Assembly: GCA_038249195.1 (NCBI GenBank)
Contig: JBBRWM010000002.1
Coordinates: forward strand, 248,001 to 312,000
Direction of reading: 5' to 3'
DNA length: 64,000 bases
DNA from: JAOUEA01 sp038249195
GTDB taxonomy: Bacteria > Actinomycetota > UBA4738 > HRBIN12
Part shown: positions 43,627-53,700 of the stretch, piece by piece
Position numbering within the stretch: the stretch's first letter is position 1
Layout of the letters: each line of letters opens with the position of its first letter
Made by a program: the position numbers and the translations under genes
Notes under the pieces: model-generated
The model's input: the letters and a program-made list of their open reading frames with translations, nothing else
The model's database searches: none
What the model was told of the DNA's origin: nothing

Positions 43627-45050
43627 GCGGATACGCGCCACCCCCCGGGAGCATCCCCACACTGCCCGTGCCTACGCTCGATGGGGTCGGGCGCGTCCAC
43701 CTGATCGGCGTGGGGGGCGCGGGGATGCGGAACCTGGCCCGGCTCTTCCTGGCGCGCGGCGTTGACGTTACCGGCTCCGATCTCAAGGACTCGCGGGGCC
43801 TCGCGGAGCTCGCCGCACTCGGAGCCGGTGTGCGCGTGGGCCACGCGGCCGCTCATCTGGGGGACTCCGACGTCGTCGTGATCTCCAGCGCGATCGGCGA
43901 ACGGAACCCCGAGCTCCTGTCCGCCCGCGAGCGCGGTATCGCCGTGTGGGCCCGGCAGCAGGCCATCGCCGCGTTCGCAGCAGGACAGCGCGCGATCGCG
44001 GTGGCGGGCACGCACGGGAAGACCACCACCACGTCCATGATCGGGGTGATCCTCGAGCATGCCGGGGTCGATCCCACGTACCTCATCGGCGGCGACCTGA
44101 ACGAGAGCGGCAGCGGGGCGCGGTCCGGCTCGGGCGACGTGTTCCTCTTCGAGGCCGACGAGAGCGACGGATCGTTCCTGCTGGTGCGTCCGTTCGTGGG
44201 CCTCATCACCAACGTCGACGTCGACCACGTGGACTTCTACCCGGGTGGCCGCGACGAGATCGAGCGGGCGTTCGCGGCCTTCGCGGATCAGTGCGAGCAC
44301 GTCGTGGCGTGCGGGGACGACCCGGGAGCGCGGGCGTCGCTCGCGGCGTCGGGCACCGCCGCGATGACCTACGGGACGGGATCGGAGAACGCGCTCATCG
44401 TCACCACGCGCGAGCTCGGCCCCGACGGCGCCCGCGGGACCGTGCGGATGCCCGGCGGGGGCGAGGTGACGCTCTCGCTGCGGGTGGACGGCGTTCACAA
44501 CCTCCTGAACGCCGCCGCGGCCATGGGGGCCGCCTCGCTGGTGGGCGTGGAGCCGGCCACGGCCGCGACCGCCCTGGGCGCCTTCGCCGGCGTGCATCGC
44601 CGATTCGAGTTCCGCGGCACGGCCCGCGGGGCGGCCTTCTTCGACGATTACGGGCACACCCCGACGGAGATGGCGGTCACCTTGCAGACGGCGCGCCGGC
44701 GTGCTCCCGCGCGCCTCGTCGCGGTCGTGCAGCCCCATCGATACACGCGCGTGCAGTCCCTGTGGCGCGAGCTGGGCTCGAGCCTCACCGAGGCGGATCT
44801 CATCGTCGTCACCGACGTGTACGGCGCAGCACAGGAGCCGATCCCGGGCGTGACGGGGGAGCTGGTGGCCGACGGCGCGCGACGGGCGGACCCCGCGGCC
44901 GACGTCGTCTACCTTCCGCACCGCCACGAGGTCGTGGACTATCTCGACGCAGAGGTCCGAGGTGGCGACTTGGTCATCACGATGGGATGCGGCGACGTGT
45001 GGATGCTCGGCGACGCCGCGATCCAACGGCTCCGAGGGCTCGACAGATGA
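43623..45050 (+). CDS. murC: UDP-MurNAc:L-alanine ligase MurC
   Basis: 475 residues. VHLIGVGGAGMRNLARLFLARG, VISSAIGERNPEL, AVAGTHGKTTTTSMIGVIL (ATP loop), FEADESDGSFL, NVDVDHVDFY and FDDYGHTPTEMAVTLQ identify MurC. It starts stem-peptide synthesis. GMRNLA replaces the usual GMSGIA after the first glycine loop. Both ends overlap neighbours. Confidence 0.96.
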   Translation: MSGYAPPPGSIPTLPVPTLDGVGRVHLIGVGGAGMRNLARLFLARGVDVTGSDLKDSRGLAELAALGAGVRVGHAAAHLGDSDVVVISSAIGERNPELLSARERGIAVWARQQAIAAFAAGQRAIAVAGTHGKTTTTSMIGVILEHAGVDPTYLIGGDLNESGSGARSGSGDVFLFEADESDGSFLLVRPFVGLITNVDVDHVDFYPGGRDEIERAFAAFADQCEHVVACGDDPGARASLAASGTAAMTYGTGSENALIVTTRELGPDGARGTVRMPGGGEVTLSLRVDGVHNLLNAAAAMGAASLVGVEPATAATALGAFAGVHRRFEFRGTARGAAFFDDYGHTPTEMAVTLQTARRRAPARLVAVVQPHRYTRVQSLWRELGSSLTEADLIVVTDVYGAAQEPIPGVTGELVADGARRADPAADVVYLPHRHEVVDYLDAEVRGGDLVITMGCGDVWMLGDAAIQRLRGLDR

Positions 45051-45976
45051 ACGACCCGATCGCCCGGGCGGTGGCCATGCTGCGCGCGACGGCGGGGGAC
45101 CGCGTGCACGCCGGGCTCAGCCTGGCTCCCCTCACGACCTTCCGGATCGGAGGCCCCGCGGCGATCTACCTCGAGCCTCAGGACGAGGACGACCTCGCCG
45201 CCGCGGGTCGCGCCATCGTGGAAACCGAGATCCCGTTCGTGGTGGTCGGCAAGGGATCGAACCTCCTCGTGTCGGATCGCGGATTCGCCGGCCTCGTTCT
45301 TCGCCTCGGGCGTGGCTATCGATGGGTGGCTCGGGACGCCGGCCGGCTGCGCGCCGGCGCTGCCACGCCGCTGCCCGCGCTCGCGGGCGTCGCGCTGCAG
45401 CACGGGCTCGCCGGGCTTGCGTTCGGCGTCGCCATCCCCGCAACGATGGGTGGCGCCGTGAAGATGAACGCCGGCGCCCACGACGGCTCGATGTTCGACG
45501 TCGTCGAGACCGTGGAGGTCTTCCGGCTGCGGGCCGGCGCCGCCGCGTCCATCCCCGCCGTGGACGCCGGGTTCACCTATCGCCGCTCGGCACTTCCCGA
45601 GGACGCCGTGGTGTGCGCGGCGACGGTCGCGCTCGCCCCGGCCGACCCGGCACAGATACGCTCCGCCATGGACGAGGCGCGATCCTGGCGCCGCCGCACG
45701 CAGCCGCTCGGCGAGCCCAATTGCGGGAGCGTATTCAAGAACCCGAGCGGGGATCACGCCGCGCGATTGATCGAAGCCGCCGGGATGAAGGGCCGGACCG
45801 TGGGCGGCGCCCGTGTCAGCATGAAGCACGCGAACTTCATCGTCGCCCGCCCGCGAGCGAGGGCCGCGGATGTTCTGACCTTGATCGGCGAGGTCCAGGC
45901 CGAGGTGGAACGCGCCTGCGGCGTCCGCCTGGAGCGCGAGGTCCGGCTCGTGGGGGCGTTCGATGATGCGGCCTGA
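45047..45976 (+). CDS. murB: UDP-N-acetylenolpyruvoylglucosamine reductase MurB
   Basis: 309 residues, FAD enzyme. LTTFRIGGPAAIYLEP, VVGKGSNLLVSDRGFAGLVLRL (FAD site), GLAFGVAIPATMGGAVKMNAGAH, FTYRRSALP and NCGSVFKNPSGDHAARLIEAAGMKG are the type I MurB blocks, with the catalytic serine in GSVFKNP. It reduces UDP-GlcNAc-enolpyruvate to UDP-MurNAc. Its end overlaps ftsQ by 14 nt. Confidence 0.96.
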   Translation: MNDPIARAVAMLRATAGDRVHAGLSLAPLTTFRIGGPAAIYLEPQDEDDLAAAGRAIVETEIPFVVVGKGSNLLVSDRGFAGLVLRLGRGYRWVARDAGRLRAGAATPLPALAGVALQHGLAGLAFGVAIPATMGGAVKMNAGAHDGSMFDVVETVEVFRLRAGAAASIPAVDAGFTYRRSALPEDAVVCAATVALAPADPAQIRSAMDEARSWRRRTQPLGEPNCGSVFKNPSGDHAARLIEAAGMKGRTVGGARVSMKHANFIVARPRARAADVLTLIGEVQAEVERACGVRLEREVRLVGAFDDAA

Positions 45977-46814
45977 AGCGCCCGAGTCCGAGGAGACGAC
46001 GGGTCAAGCTGAACCCCCGGTCGAGGTAGAGGGTGCGGGCGACGGAGCGTCGGGACGCCCTGTCCACGTCGCCGACCCCGCGCGCCGTCGGGCGATCCTG
46101 CCTTGGCTCATCGCCGCGGGCGCCCTGCTCCTGTTGGGCGGGCTCGCGTTCGGCTTGACCTTCACGCCGATGTTCCACGCGAGCGACCTCCGTATCGAGG
46201 GAGAGGCGCACTTCAGCGAGGCGAAGATCCTGAGGATCGCGGGCCTGAACGCGGATACGAACCTCCTGCACACGGACCTGTCGGGGGCCGTGCGTCGCCT
46301 GGAGCGCCAGCCGTGGATCGCGCGGGCGGCGATCACGCGGTCGCTCCCGCACACCCTGGACATCCGGATCGCGGAGCGGGTTCCCGTCGCGCGCACGGTT
46401 GCGAGCGATCGTCCCGTGCTCGTGTCGGCCGGTGGGACGCTGATGGCCGGGTCCGGGTCCGCCGAGGGCTTCCCCCTGCTCAGCGCGGCGGACGGGGTGG
46501 GGGAGCTCAGCGACTCTGCGCTTCGGACGGGGGCCGAGGCCGCGGCAGCCCTGCCCCCGGCGTTGCGGCCGCAGGTGCGAACCATCGACGTGGATACGCA
46601 GGGCGGGCTCGTGCTCCGGACCTCGAGCGGTATCGAGGTGACGTACGGAGACGCCACACAGCTCGAAGCCAAGGCGCAGTCGTTGATGGCGGTCCTTGCC
46701 TGGGCGGAGCGCGAGGGCAAGGGCCTCGCCACGATCGACGTCACCGTCCCCGGGTCTCCGACCGCATCGCTCACTTCGGGAGCCACCGTCGCACGTCCCG
46801 AGGCCGCGCCTTAG
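45963..46814 (+). CDS. ftsQ: Division protein FtsQ (DivIB family)
   Basis: 283 residues. A 45-residue acidic cytosolic tail, one membrane helix (ILPWLIAAGALLLLGGLAFG) and a POTRA domain: FHASDLRIEGEAHFSEAKILRIAGLNADTNLL, then RLERQPWIARAAITRSLPHTLDIRIAERVPVA. A beta domain follows to the C-terminus. It links FtsL and FtsI to the ring. ATG 45963 or 45966 can be used. Confidence 0.92.
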   Translation: MMRPEAPESEETTGQAEPPVEVEGAGDGASGRPVHVADPARRRAILPWLIAAGALLLLGGLAFGLTFTPMFHASDLRIEGEAHFSEAKILRIAGLNADTNLLHTDLSGAVRRLERQPWIARAAITRSLPHTLDIRIAERVPVARTVASDRPVLVSAGGTLMAGSGSAEGFPLLSAADGVGELSDSALRTGAEAAAALPPALRPQVRTIDVDTQGGLVLRTSSGIEVTYGDATQLEAKAQSLMAVLAWAEREGKGLATIDVTVPGSPTASLTSGATVARPEAAP

Positions 46815-46863
46815 GGCCCGGCCGTTGTGTCATCGACCCCATCAGAACAGGTGCCTGATGCGC

Positions 46864-46892
46864 TTGACGGACCAGGGCATTCCTAGTAGGTT
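46864..46892 (+). promoter_or_regulatory. Candidate ftsZ promoter in the ftsQ-ftsZ gap
   Basis: TTGACG (46864-46869) and TAGGTT (46887-46892) are 17 bp apart, giving a leader of about 130 nt. The 212-nt gap is unusually AT-rich at 46897-46935 and repeats CTTGACGG at 46863 and 46933, so a second start may exist. This would let ftsZ be expressed apart from the mur genes. Confidence 0.6.
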
Positions 46893-47026
46893 CCCTTCCT
46901 CAATGTGATGTAGATATAGCAATAACTGTTCACTTGACGGTTATGGTTCGTGTGTGCGAGGCCGTCAGGGAACGGGCATCCCCCAGGTCATCGGGCCGGA
47001 GCCCGGGTTCGGAGGAAGGCACGCAG

Positions 47027-48196
47027 ATGGACGCTCCCCAGAACTATCTCGCCGTGATCAAGGTGGTTGGCATCGGCGGCGGCGGCGTGAACGCGGTGAA
47101 CCGGATGATCGAGGCAGGCCTCCGGGGTGTCGAGTTCATCGCCGTGAACACCGACGCCCAGACGCTCTTGATGTCCGACGCCGAGGTCAAGATGGATATC
47201 GGGCGGGAGACGACGCGGGGTCTGGGCGCCGGCTCGGATCCGGAGGTCGGCCGCGATGCGGCCTCCGAGCACGGCGACGAGATCGAGGAGATCCTCAAGG
47301 GCGCCGACATGGTCTTCATCACGGCGGGCGAGGGGGGCGGGACCGGAACGGGGGGCGCCCCCATCGTCGCCGAGATCGCCCGCGGCCTCGGGGCGCTCAC
47401 CATCGGCGTGGTCACCCGCCCGTTCGGATTCGAGGGGCGCAAGCGCGCCACGCAGGCCGACCTCGGCGTCACCGAGCTCAAGAAGGCGGTCGACACGCTC
47501 ATCGTCGTGCCGAACGATCGGTTGCTGCAGGTGGCCGACCCCAACACGCCGATGGTCGATGCGTTCCGCATGGCGGACCAGGTCCTGTTCCAGGGCGTGG
47601 ACGGCATCACCTCACTCATCACCACGCCGGGCCTCATCAACCTGGACTTCGCCGACGTGAAGACGGTGATGTCCGGGGCGGGCTCGGCCCTGATGGGCAT
47701 CGGGATCGGCCTGGGGGCCGACCGCGCCGCCGAGGCGGCGAAGGCGGCTATCAGCTCGCCGCTATTGGAGTCGGGGATCGACGGAGCCAAGGGCGTGCTG
47801 CTCTCGATCGCGGGGCCGACGGACCTGTCCCTGCACGAGGTGAATCAGGCGGCCGACGCCATCACGCGCGTCGCGCATCCGGACGCCAACATCATCTTCG
47901 GCGCCGTGGTCGACGACGCGCTGGGCGAAGAGGTGCGGGTCACCGTCGTCGCGGCGGGCTTCGACAAGGTCACGCCCGCCGCCTCCGGATCGGGCTCGGG
48001 CAACCAGTTCGAGAGCCGGCTCTCCCGGCTCCTCGAGGAGCCCGTGCGCAGCGGCGACGAGCCGGAGGTCCTTCCTTCGATCCTCGCCGAGGACGTCGAC
48101 GAGGCCGACGTGTTCACCACCGCGGAGTCCGAGCAGCGCACCGTCTCGTTCGACGCGGAGGAGGACCTGGATATCCCGGACTTCCTGAAGAGTTAG
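47027..48196 (+). CDS. ftsZ: Cell division GTPase FtsZ
   Basis: 389 residues, tubulin-like. AVIKVVGIGGGGVNAVNRMI, AVNTDAQTLLMSDA, TAGEGGGTGTGGAP (the tubulin signature), PNDRLLQV and TPGLINLDFADVKTVM are present. A linker of about 50 residues leads to the conserved tail DLDIPDFLKS, the docking site for SepF and FtsW. ATG 47027 has GGAGGAAGG upstream. There is no ftsA. Confidence 0.98.
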   Translation: MDAPQNYLAVIKVVGIGGGGVNAVNRMIEAGLRGVEFIAVNTDAQTLLMSDAEVKMDIGRETTRGLGAGSDPEVGRDAASEHGDEIEEILKGADMVFITAGEGGGTGTGGAPIVAEIARGLGALTIGVVTRPFGFEGRKRATQADLGVTELKKAVDTLIVVPNDRLLQVADPNTPMVDAFRMADQVLFQGVDGITSLITTPGLINLDFADVKTVMSGAGSALMGIGIGLGADRAAEAAKAAISSPLLESGIDGAKGVLLSIAGPTDLSLHEVNQAADAITRVAHPDANIIFGAVVDDALGEEVRVTVVAAGFDKVTPAASGSGSGNQFESRLSRLLEEPVRSGDEPEVLPSILAEDVDEADVFTTAESEQRTVSFDAEEDLDIPDFLKS

Positions 48197-48216
48197 CGGT
48201 TCGACCGCTCCGCGCG

Positions 48217-48239
48217 GCCCCCGCGCATGTTCCGGGGGC
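48217..48239 (+). terminator. Possible hairpin after ftsZ
   Basis: GCCCCCG (48217-48223) and CGGGGGC (48233-48239) can pair over 7 bp with a 9-nt loop, 20 nt after the ftsZ stop. There is no U-tract, so termination is uncertain. Confidence 0.3.
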
Positions 48240-48353
48240 GGAGAGGCTCGCGACGCGAGGAGGCGCCCTTCCCCCGCCTCTTGGCCGAGGGATCCTCTCC
48301 GCCTCCTTGTGCGCCCTCGGACGTCCCGTCCTCCGCATCCTCCAGCGCGCCCG

Positions 48354-48359
48354 TACCCT
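48354..48359 (+). promoter_or_regulatory. Candidate leaderless -10 (TACCCT) of yggS
   Basis: TACCCT ends 6 nt before GTG 48366 with no ribosome site between. Confidence 0.45.
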
Positions 48360-48365
48360 GGCGTA

Positions 48366-49049
48366 GTGCAGACCCCCGACGCGATCCAGGCGCGTCTCGC
48401 CGAGATCCGCGAGAAGATCGCGCGCGGCGCGGACCGCTCCGGCCGCGAACCCTCCGAGATCGCGCTGGTGGCGGCCGCGAAGACGATGCCCGAGCCCGTC
48501 GTCCGGTGGGCCGTCGACGCCGGGGTCACGGCCATCGGAGAGAACTACGTCAAGGAGCTGCGGGCACTCCACGGGCGGATCGTCGGCGCGCAGTGGCACT
48601 TCATCGGCGTCCTGCAGGCGAGCTCGGCCCACCATGTCGCGGTGCTCGCCGACGTGGTCGAGACCGTGGCCGGGGGGCGCGCCACCGAGCGGCTCGCGCG
48701 GCGCGCGGCCGAGGCGGGCCGCCGTGTCGACGCCCTGCTCGAGGTGGACTTCACGGGCGAGCGGACCGGCGTCGCACCCGAGGAGGCCGGCGCGATCGCC
48801 GACCGGGTTGCCTCCCTCGAGGGCCTGCGCCTGCGGGGCCTCATGACCTTGCCCCCACTCACCGAGACCGCGGAGGCCTCGCGGCCCTGGTTCCGCCGTC
48901 TCCGCGAGCTCCGCGATCGGATCAGGGAGCATCGCCCCGAGGTGGTGGACTTGTCCATGGGGATGTCGTTGGATTACGAGGTCGCGGTGCAGGAAGGCGC
49001 TACGATGGTGCGGATCGGGACGGCGCTGTTCGGTCCCCGAGGCACCTGA
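48366..49049 (+). CDS. yggS: YggS/YlmE family PLP-binding protein
   Basis: 227 residues, alanine-racemase-like barrel without the second domain. VAAAKTMPEPVVRWAVDAG holds the PLP lysine; GENYVKEL, WHFIGVLQ and LSMGMSLDYEVAVQEGATMVRIGTALFG complete the family pattern. It maintains PLP and amino-acid homeostasis. In actinobacteria it normally follows ftsZ and a YlmD/PgeF gene; that gene is absent here. Confidence 0.93.
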   Translation: MQTPDAIQARLAEIREKIARGADRSGREPSEIALVAAAKTMPEPVVRWAVDAGVTAIGENYVKELRALHGRIVGAQWHFIGVLQASSAHHVAVLADVVETVAGGRATERLARRAAEAGRRVDALLEVDFTGERTGVAPEEAGAIADRVASLEGLRLRGLMTLPPLTETAEASRPWFRRLRELRDRIREHRPEVVDLSMGMSLDYEVAVQEGATMVRIGTALFGPRGT

Positions 49050-49067
49050 ACGCAGAGAGGATCGGAG

Positions 49068-49541
49068 ATGGCCGGCGTGTGGAAGAAGACCTTGAACTAC
49101 CTCGGGCTCGTCGAGGAAGACGAGGCCTTCGTGGACGAGATGGCCGAGGCGGAGCCGGCGCCGGTGCGCCGCATGCGTCCGCAGGCCGTGCGTGAGGTCC
49201 CGTCGGACTCCGAGGGCGTCGTGCGCACCCTGTCATCCACGTCCAGAAGCGCCGTGGCCGCCACCGGCGCGATCCACAAGTCCGAGCCCAAGCGGTTCAA
49301 CGAGGCCCGCGACGTCGCCGACCACTTCAAGGAAGGCACCGCGGTCATCATGAACCTGCAGAGCACGGAGGACGCCATCGCGCGGCGTCTCGTCGACTTC
49401 GCCAGCGGCCTCGTCTACGGCCTCGACGGCAAGATCGAACTGGTGGCCAACCGCGTCTACCTTCTCACGCCCGCGGACGTTGAGGTCTCCGCCGAGGAGC
49501 GCGAGCGACTCGCGGGCGGCGGCTTCTACAATCAGTTCTAG
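49068..49541 (+). CDS. sepF: FtsZ-anchoring protein SepF
   Basis: 157 residues. An N-terminal membrane-binding amphipathic helix (MAGVWKKTLNYLGL), an acidic linker and the SepF core: PKRFNEARDVADHFKEGTAVIMNLQSTEDAIARRLVDFASGLVYGLDGKIELVANRVYLLTP. It tethers FtsZ to the membrane and takes the role of FtsA, which is missing. It starts 18 nt after yggS with GAGAGGATCGGAG upstream. Confidence 0.95.
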   Translation: MAGVWKKTLNYLGLVEEDEAFVDEMAEAEPAPVRRMRPQAVREVPSDSEGVVRTLSSTSRSAVAATGAIHKSEPKRFNEARDVADHFKEGTAVIMNLQSTEDAIARRLVDFASGLVYGLDGKIELVANRVYLLTPADVEVSAEERERLAGGGFYNQF

Positions 49542-49572
49542 GCAGGTCGGGAGCGGCCAGCGGGTCGGCTGC

Positions 49573-49578
49573 TAGCCT
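49573..49578 (+). promoter_or_regulatory. Candidate leaderless -10 (TAGCCT) of yggT
   Basis: TAGCCT ends 8 nt before ATG 49587; no ribosome site is present. Confidence 0.45.
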
Positions 49579-49586
49579 CTGCGGCG

Positions 49587-49871
49587 ATGATTCTGGCCAG
49601 CTCGCCGATCGTGCGCCTGCTCAGCCTGGCGCTCACGATCTTCTGGATCCTCCTGCTGGCGAGGGTGATCGTGAGTTGGCTGGAGATGTTCGGCGTCCGG
49701 ATCCCGATCTCGGGTCCGTGGCGCTCGATCGCGGATCTGCTGAACGACGTGACCGAGCCGGTGTTGCGGCCGCTGCGCAAGATCGTGCCGCCGGCGGGTA
49801 TGTTCGATCTGTCGGTGGTCGTGGCCTTCATCATCGTGATCGTGCTGCAGCAGGCGTTGAACGCGCTCTGA
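49587..49871 (+). CDS. yggT: YggT family membrane protein
   Basis: 94 residues with two membrane helices (VRLLSLALTIFWILLLARVIVSW and FDLSVVVAFIIVIVLQQAL) joined by the conserved loop SIADLLNDVTEPVLRPLRKIVPPAG. YggT/YlmG proteins lie between sepF and divIVA in Gram-positive dcw clusters; their role in envelope or division is not fully known. Confidence 0.92.
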   Translation: MILASSPIVRLLSLALTIFWILLLARVIVSWLEMFGVRIPISGPWRSIADLLNDVTEPVLRPLRKIVPPAGMFDLSVVVAFIIVIVLQQALNAL

Positions 49872-49890
49872 CGTGGGAGGAGGGGCTCAG

Positions 49891-50706
49891 ATGAGGAAGA
49901 GGGAGCAGGACATGGCTGAAGGACAGGGGTTCTCGTCGCCGGCACCGTCGGCCGGTTCCACGATGCTCTCGCCCGTCGATATCCAGGAGAAGGAGTTCCG
50001 CGTCCAGCGGATGGGCGGCTACAAGATGCGAGACGTCGACGAGTTCCTCGACCATGTCACCGAGGCGCTCTCGGCGGCGCTCGCCGAGAACCAGCGGTTG
50101 CGCCAGGGCGGTGCGGGTGCCGCCACGCCCGTCGTAGGAACGGCGGACCTCGCCGACGTGAACCGCCAGGCCGACGAGATCATCCAGCGCGCGCGTGACG
50201 AGGCGGGACGGATCACGGCTGAGGCGCGCGAGCAGGCCGCGGCCCTGAGCGCCTCGGGAGCGATCGCGGCGACCGGCGCGACGACCGAGGCCGAACGGGC
50301 CGCCATCAACGCGTTCCTCATCCGCGAGAAGGAGTTCCTCCAAAGCCTCGCGGGACTGGTGCAGAGCCATGCCGAGACCGTGAAGTCGATGGCGAGGTCG
50401 GCGAGGCCGCGCCCCGTGCGCTCCTCGACTTCCGCCGACGCCCCGGCCGATGCTGCCGCGCCCGCCCCCGAACCGCGGGCGGCGGTTCCCCCGGCGCCCG
50501 CGAAGGAGCCGCCGGACACGGGCACCGCAAGCGCGCGAGTCGACGAGTCCGATCTCCCCGCGGAGCCCACCGTGACGATCCCCACGAGCGAAGGGGCCAT
50601 GCTGGTGCAGGAACCCGCGCCGGCATCGATCGGTCGCTCCGAGGCAGAGGCCGACGACGGCTCCGGCGACGATTCCCTGCGAGAGCTGTTCTGGGGCGAG
50701 GACTGA
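49891..50706 (+). CDS. divIVA: DivIVA/Wag31 polar scaffold protein
   Basis: 271 residues. The membrane-curvature domain LSPVDIQEKEFRVQRMGGYKMRDVDEFLDHVTEAL (about 25-60) is followed by coiled-coil segments and an alanine/proline-rich tail ending DSLRELFWGED. In actinobacteria it marks poles and directs wall growth, and PASTA kinases phosphorylate it; a PASTA kinase is encoded at 2.1-4.0 kb. ATG 49891 has GGAGGAGGGG 5 nt upstream; starts at 49873 and 49912 are weaker. Confidence 0.92.
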   Translation: MRKREQDMAEGQGFSSPAPSAGSTMLSPVDIQEKEFRVQRMGGYKMRDVDEFLDHVTEALSAALAENQRLRQGGAGAATPVVGTADLADVNRQADEIIQRARDEAGRITAEAREQAAALSASGAIAATGATTEAERAAINAFLIREKEFLQSLAGLVQSHAETVKSMARSARPRPVRSSTSADAPADAAAPAPEPRAAVPPAPAKEPPDTGTASARVDESDLPAEPTVTIPTSEGAMLVQEPAPASIGRSEAEADDGSGDDSLRELFWGED

Positions 50707-50720
50707 GCCAGGGGGTGGGC

Positions 50721-53700
50721 CTAGGCCCGTGGCAGCGCCATCCGCAGCGTGATGATCACCGGGTCGCCCTCGATCGTGGCCTCGTGCCGGTAGCCTCCCT
50801 GGAGGGCGGCGGCGACCACGGAGGTCGCGAGCGTCTCGCCCGCGATCTCGTCGCGGTGCGCCTCGAGGGCCTCGCTCAGGCGCCGCCCCGCGTTGACGCC
50901 CAGGTCGATCCGATCGCTCACGTCCAGGTCGGCGGCCCTCCGCGCGTCCTGCACGAGCCGAACGAGCTCGCGCGCGAGGCCGGCACGGCGGAGCTCCTGC
51001 GTGAGCTCGAGGTCCAGGGCAACGGTGATGCCGGCCTCGCTCGCCACACCCCACCCCTCCCGCACCACTTGTGAGAGGTCGACGTCGGCGGGGGTGAGCC
51101 GCACCGGTCCGTCCGCGAGCTCGACGGTTGCCGATCCGCCGCGGGCAAGGGTCGCGGCCACGTCGCCTGGTTCGGCGGCGAGGGCGGCGGCGAGCTCCTT
51201 CACCCGGGGCCCCAACACGGGGCCGAGGACCTTGAAATCGGGTTTCGCGCGCCAGCGCCCGAAGGCGTCCACCGACTCCGCGAAGACAACGGAACCGACG
51301 TTCAGCTCCTGGGCGACCACGTCCAGCAGCGGCTCGAGCGCGACCCGGTCGCCCGCGTGATGCACGACGGCCTCCGCGAGGGGCTGGCGCACGCGGGTCT
51401 TCGTCTCCGTCCGGATCGTGCGGCCGAGGCTCACGATCGATCGCGCCGCCGCCATGGCGTCGTCGAGCTCGGCGTCGCGCTCCGCATCGTCGAGGCCGGG
51501 ATAGTCCGCGAGGTGCACGGAATCCGGGCGTCCCGCTCGGCCGGCCGCGAGGTTGCGCCAGAGTTCCTCGGCCACGAACGGCGTGAACGGAGCCAGGAGC
51601 GTCGCGACCGTGACCAGGCATGTGTGCAGCGTGTGGAACGCCGCGTGCCCGTCGTCGTTCGGTTCGCCACCCGGGTTCCAGAAGCGACGGCGCGATCGCC
51701 GCACGTACCAGTTCGACAGGTCGTCCACGAAGGCCTGGATCGCTCGGCCCGCGCCCGTGGCGTCGTAGGCCTCGAGCGCGCCCCGCGCCGCCCCCACGGT
51801 GGCGGCCAGCTGCGAGAGGACCCAGCGGTCCATGGCGGGGCGCGTGGCGACCGGCGGGGCGGGCTCGTCGGGATCGAAGTCCTCGGCGAGCGCGTACGTG
51901 ACGAAGAACGCGTAGACGTTCCACAACGGCAGAAGGAATTGGCGCAGGGCCTCGTCGAGGACCTCGTGTCCGATCCTGCGCGAGGCCCAGGGGGATCCTG
52001 AGGTCAGCATGTACCAGCGAAGGGCGTCCGCTCCCTGGCGGTCGAGCGCCTCCCACGGGTCGAAGATGTTGCCGAGTGACTTCGACATCTTGCGTCCGTC
52101 GGCGCCCACGAGGTGCCCGAGGCACACGACGTTGCGATAGGCCGAGGCGTCGAACTGCAAGACGCCCTCGGCCATGAGCGTGTAGAACCAACCCCGCGTT
52201 TGGTCGATCGCCTCGGAGATGAAATCCGCCGGGAACGAGCCATCGAAGTCCTCGAGACCGCGCCCGAGATCCGGGTGGTAGCCCCACTGCGCGAAGGGCA
52301 TCGCCCCCGAGTCATACCAGGTGTCGATCACCTCCGGGACGCGCGTGGCGACGCCGCCGCACTCCGGACACGCGAAGGTGATCTCGTCGATCGCGGGACG
52401 ATGCGGATCGACGTCGCCGACGTCGCGGCCGGCCATCGTGCCCAGCTCCTCCAGGGAGCCGATCGCGGTCGCATGCCCGGCGGAACACCGCCAGATGGGC
52501 AGTGGTGTGCCCCAGTACCGTTCACGTGAGAGTGCCCAGTCGACGTTGTTAGCGAGCCAGTTCCCGTAGCGGCCGTCGCGGATGTGCTCGGGGAACCAGT
52601 TGACCTCCTGGTTGACTTCGAGGAGTCGGTCCTTCACCTCCGTCGTGCGCACGTACCACGACGTGCGCGCGTAATACAGCAGGGGCGTCTTGCATCGCCA
52701 GCAGAACGGATAATTGTGCTCGTAGACCTCGTCGCGCACCAGCAGTCCGCTCGCTCGCAGATCCTCCACGATCGCGGGATCCGCGTCCTTGACGAACCGT
52801 CCTTGGACGAATGCCGGGGCGAGCTTCGTGAACCGGCCCGCGTCGTCCACCGGCTTGAAGACGGGCCACCCCTGCTCGCGTCCGAGCTCGAGGTCGGGGG
52901 CGCCGAAGGCCGGGGCGACGTGCACGACGCCCGTGCCGTCATCCATCGTGACGAAGTCGGCGGCCGCCACGGTGTGGCCGACCTCCACGTTGGCGTAAGG
53001 GGGACGGTAGCGGGCTCCTACCAGGTCCGATCCGCGCACGACGGTCTCGAGCTCGCCGCCGGCACCGAGGACCCGCTCGCGCAGCCCGGCGCCCACGATG
53101 GAGCGCTCATCCCCGCGGCGTATCACGGCGTACTCCTCGTCGGCGGCCACGGCGGCGCCGAGGTTGGCGGGCAACGTCCATGGTGTCGTGGTCCAGATGA
53201 TGAGGGACGCCCCCACCAAGGAGGGATCCCGCGGCACCGCCTCCAGGGGGAACCGCACGAAGACGCTGGGGTCCTGCACGCTCTCGTAGCCCAGGGCCAC
53301 CTCGGCGTCGGACAGCGCGGTCCCGCACCGGGGGCAGTAGGCGGTGACCTTGTCGGCCTCCTGGAGGAGCCCGCGACCGTGGAGTTGCTTGAGCGACCAC
53401 CAGACGGACTCGATGTAGTCGGTGTTCATCGTCCAATAGGCATCCTCGAGATCGATCCACATCCCGATGCGCTCTGAGAGTCGCTCCCATTCGTCCACGT
53501 AGCGCGTCACCGACTCTCGGCAGCGGCGGTTGAACTCGGCGATCCCGAAGGTCTCGATGTCGCGCTTGCCTGTCGTGCCGATCTCCTTCTCCACCTCGAG
53601 CTCGACGGGGAGCCCGTGACAGTCCCACCCGCCCTTGCGGGGGACGTGGTGTCCGGTCATCGTCTTGTATCGCGGGAAGATGTCCTTGAACGTCCGCGAT

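Noticed and set aside
48192..48215. GGTTCGACC after ftsZ, resembling a tRNA T-loop
   Set aside because: The upstream DNA is the ftsZ 3' end and no cloverleaf can be formed.
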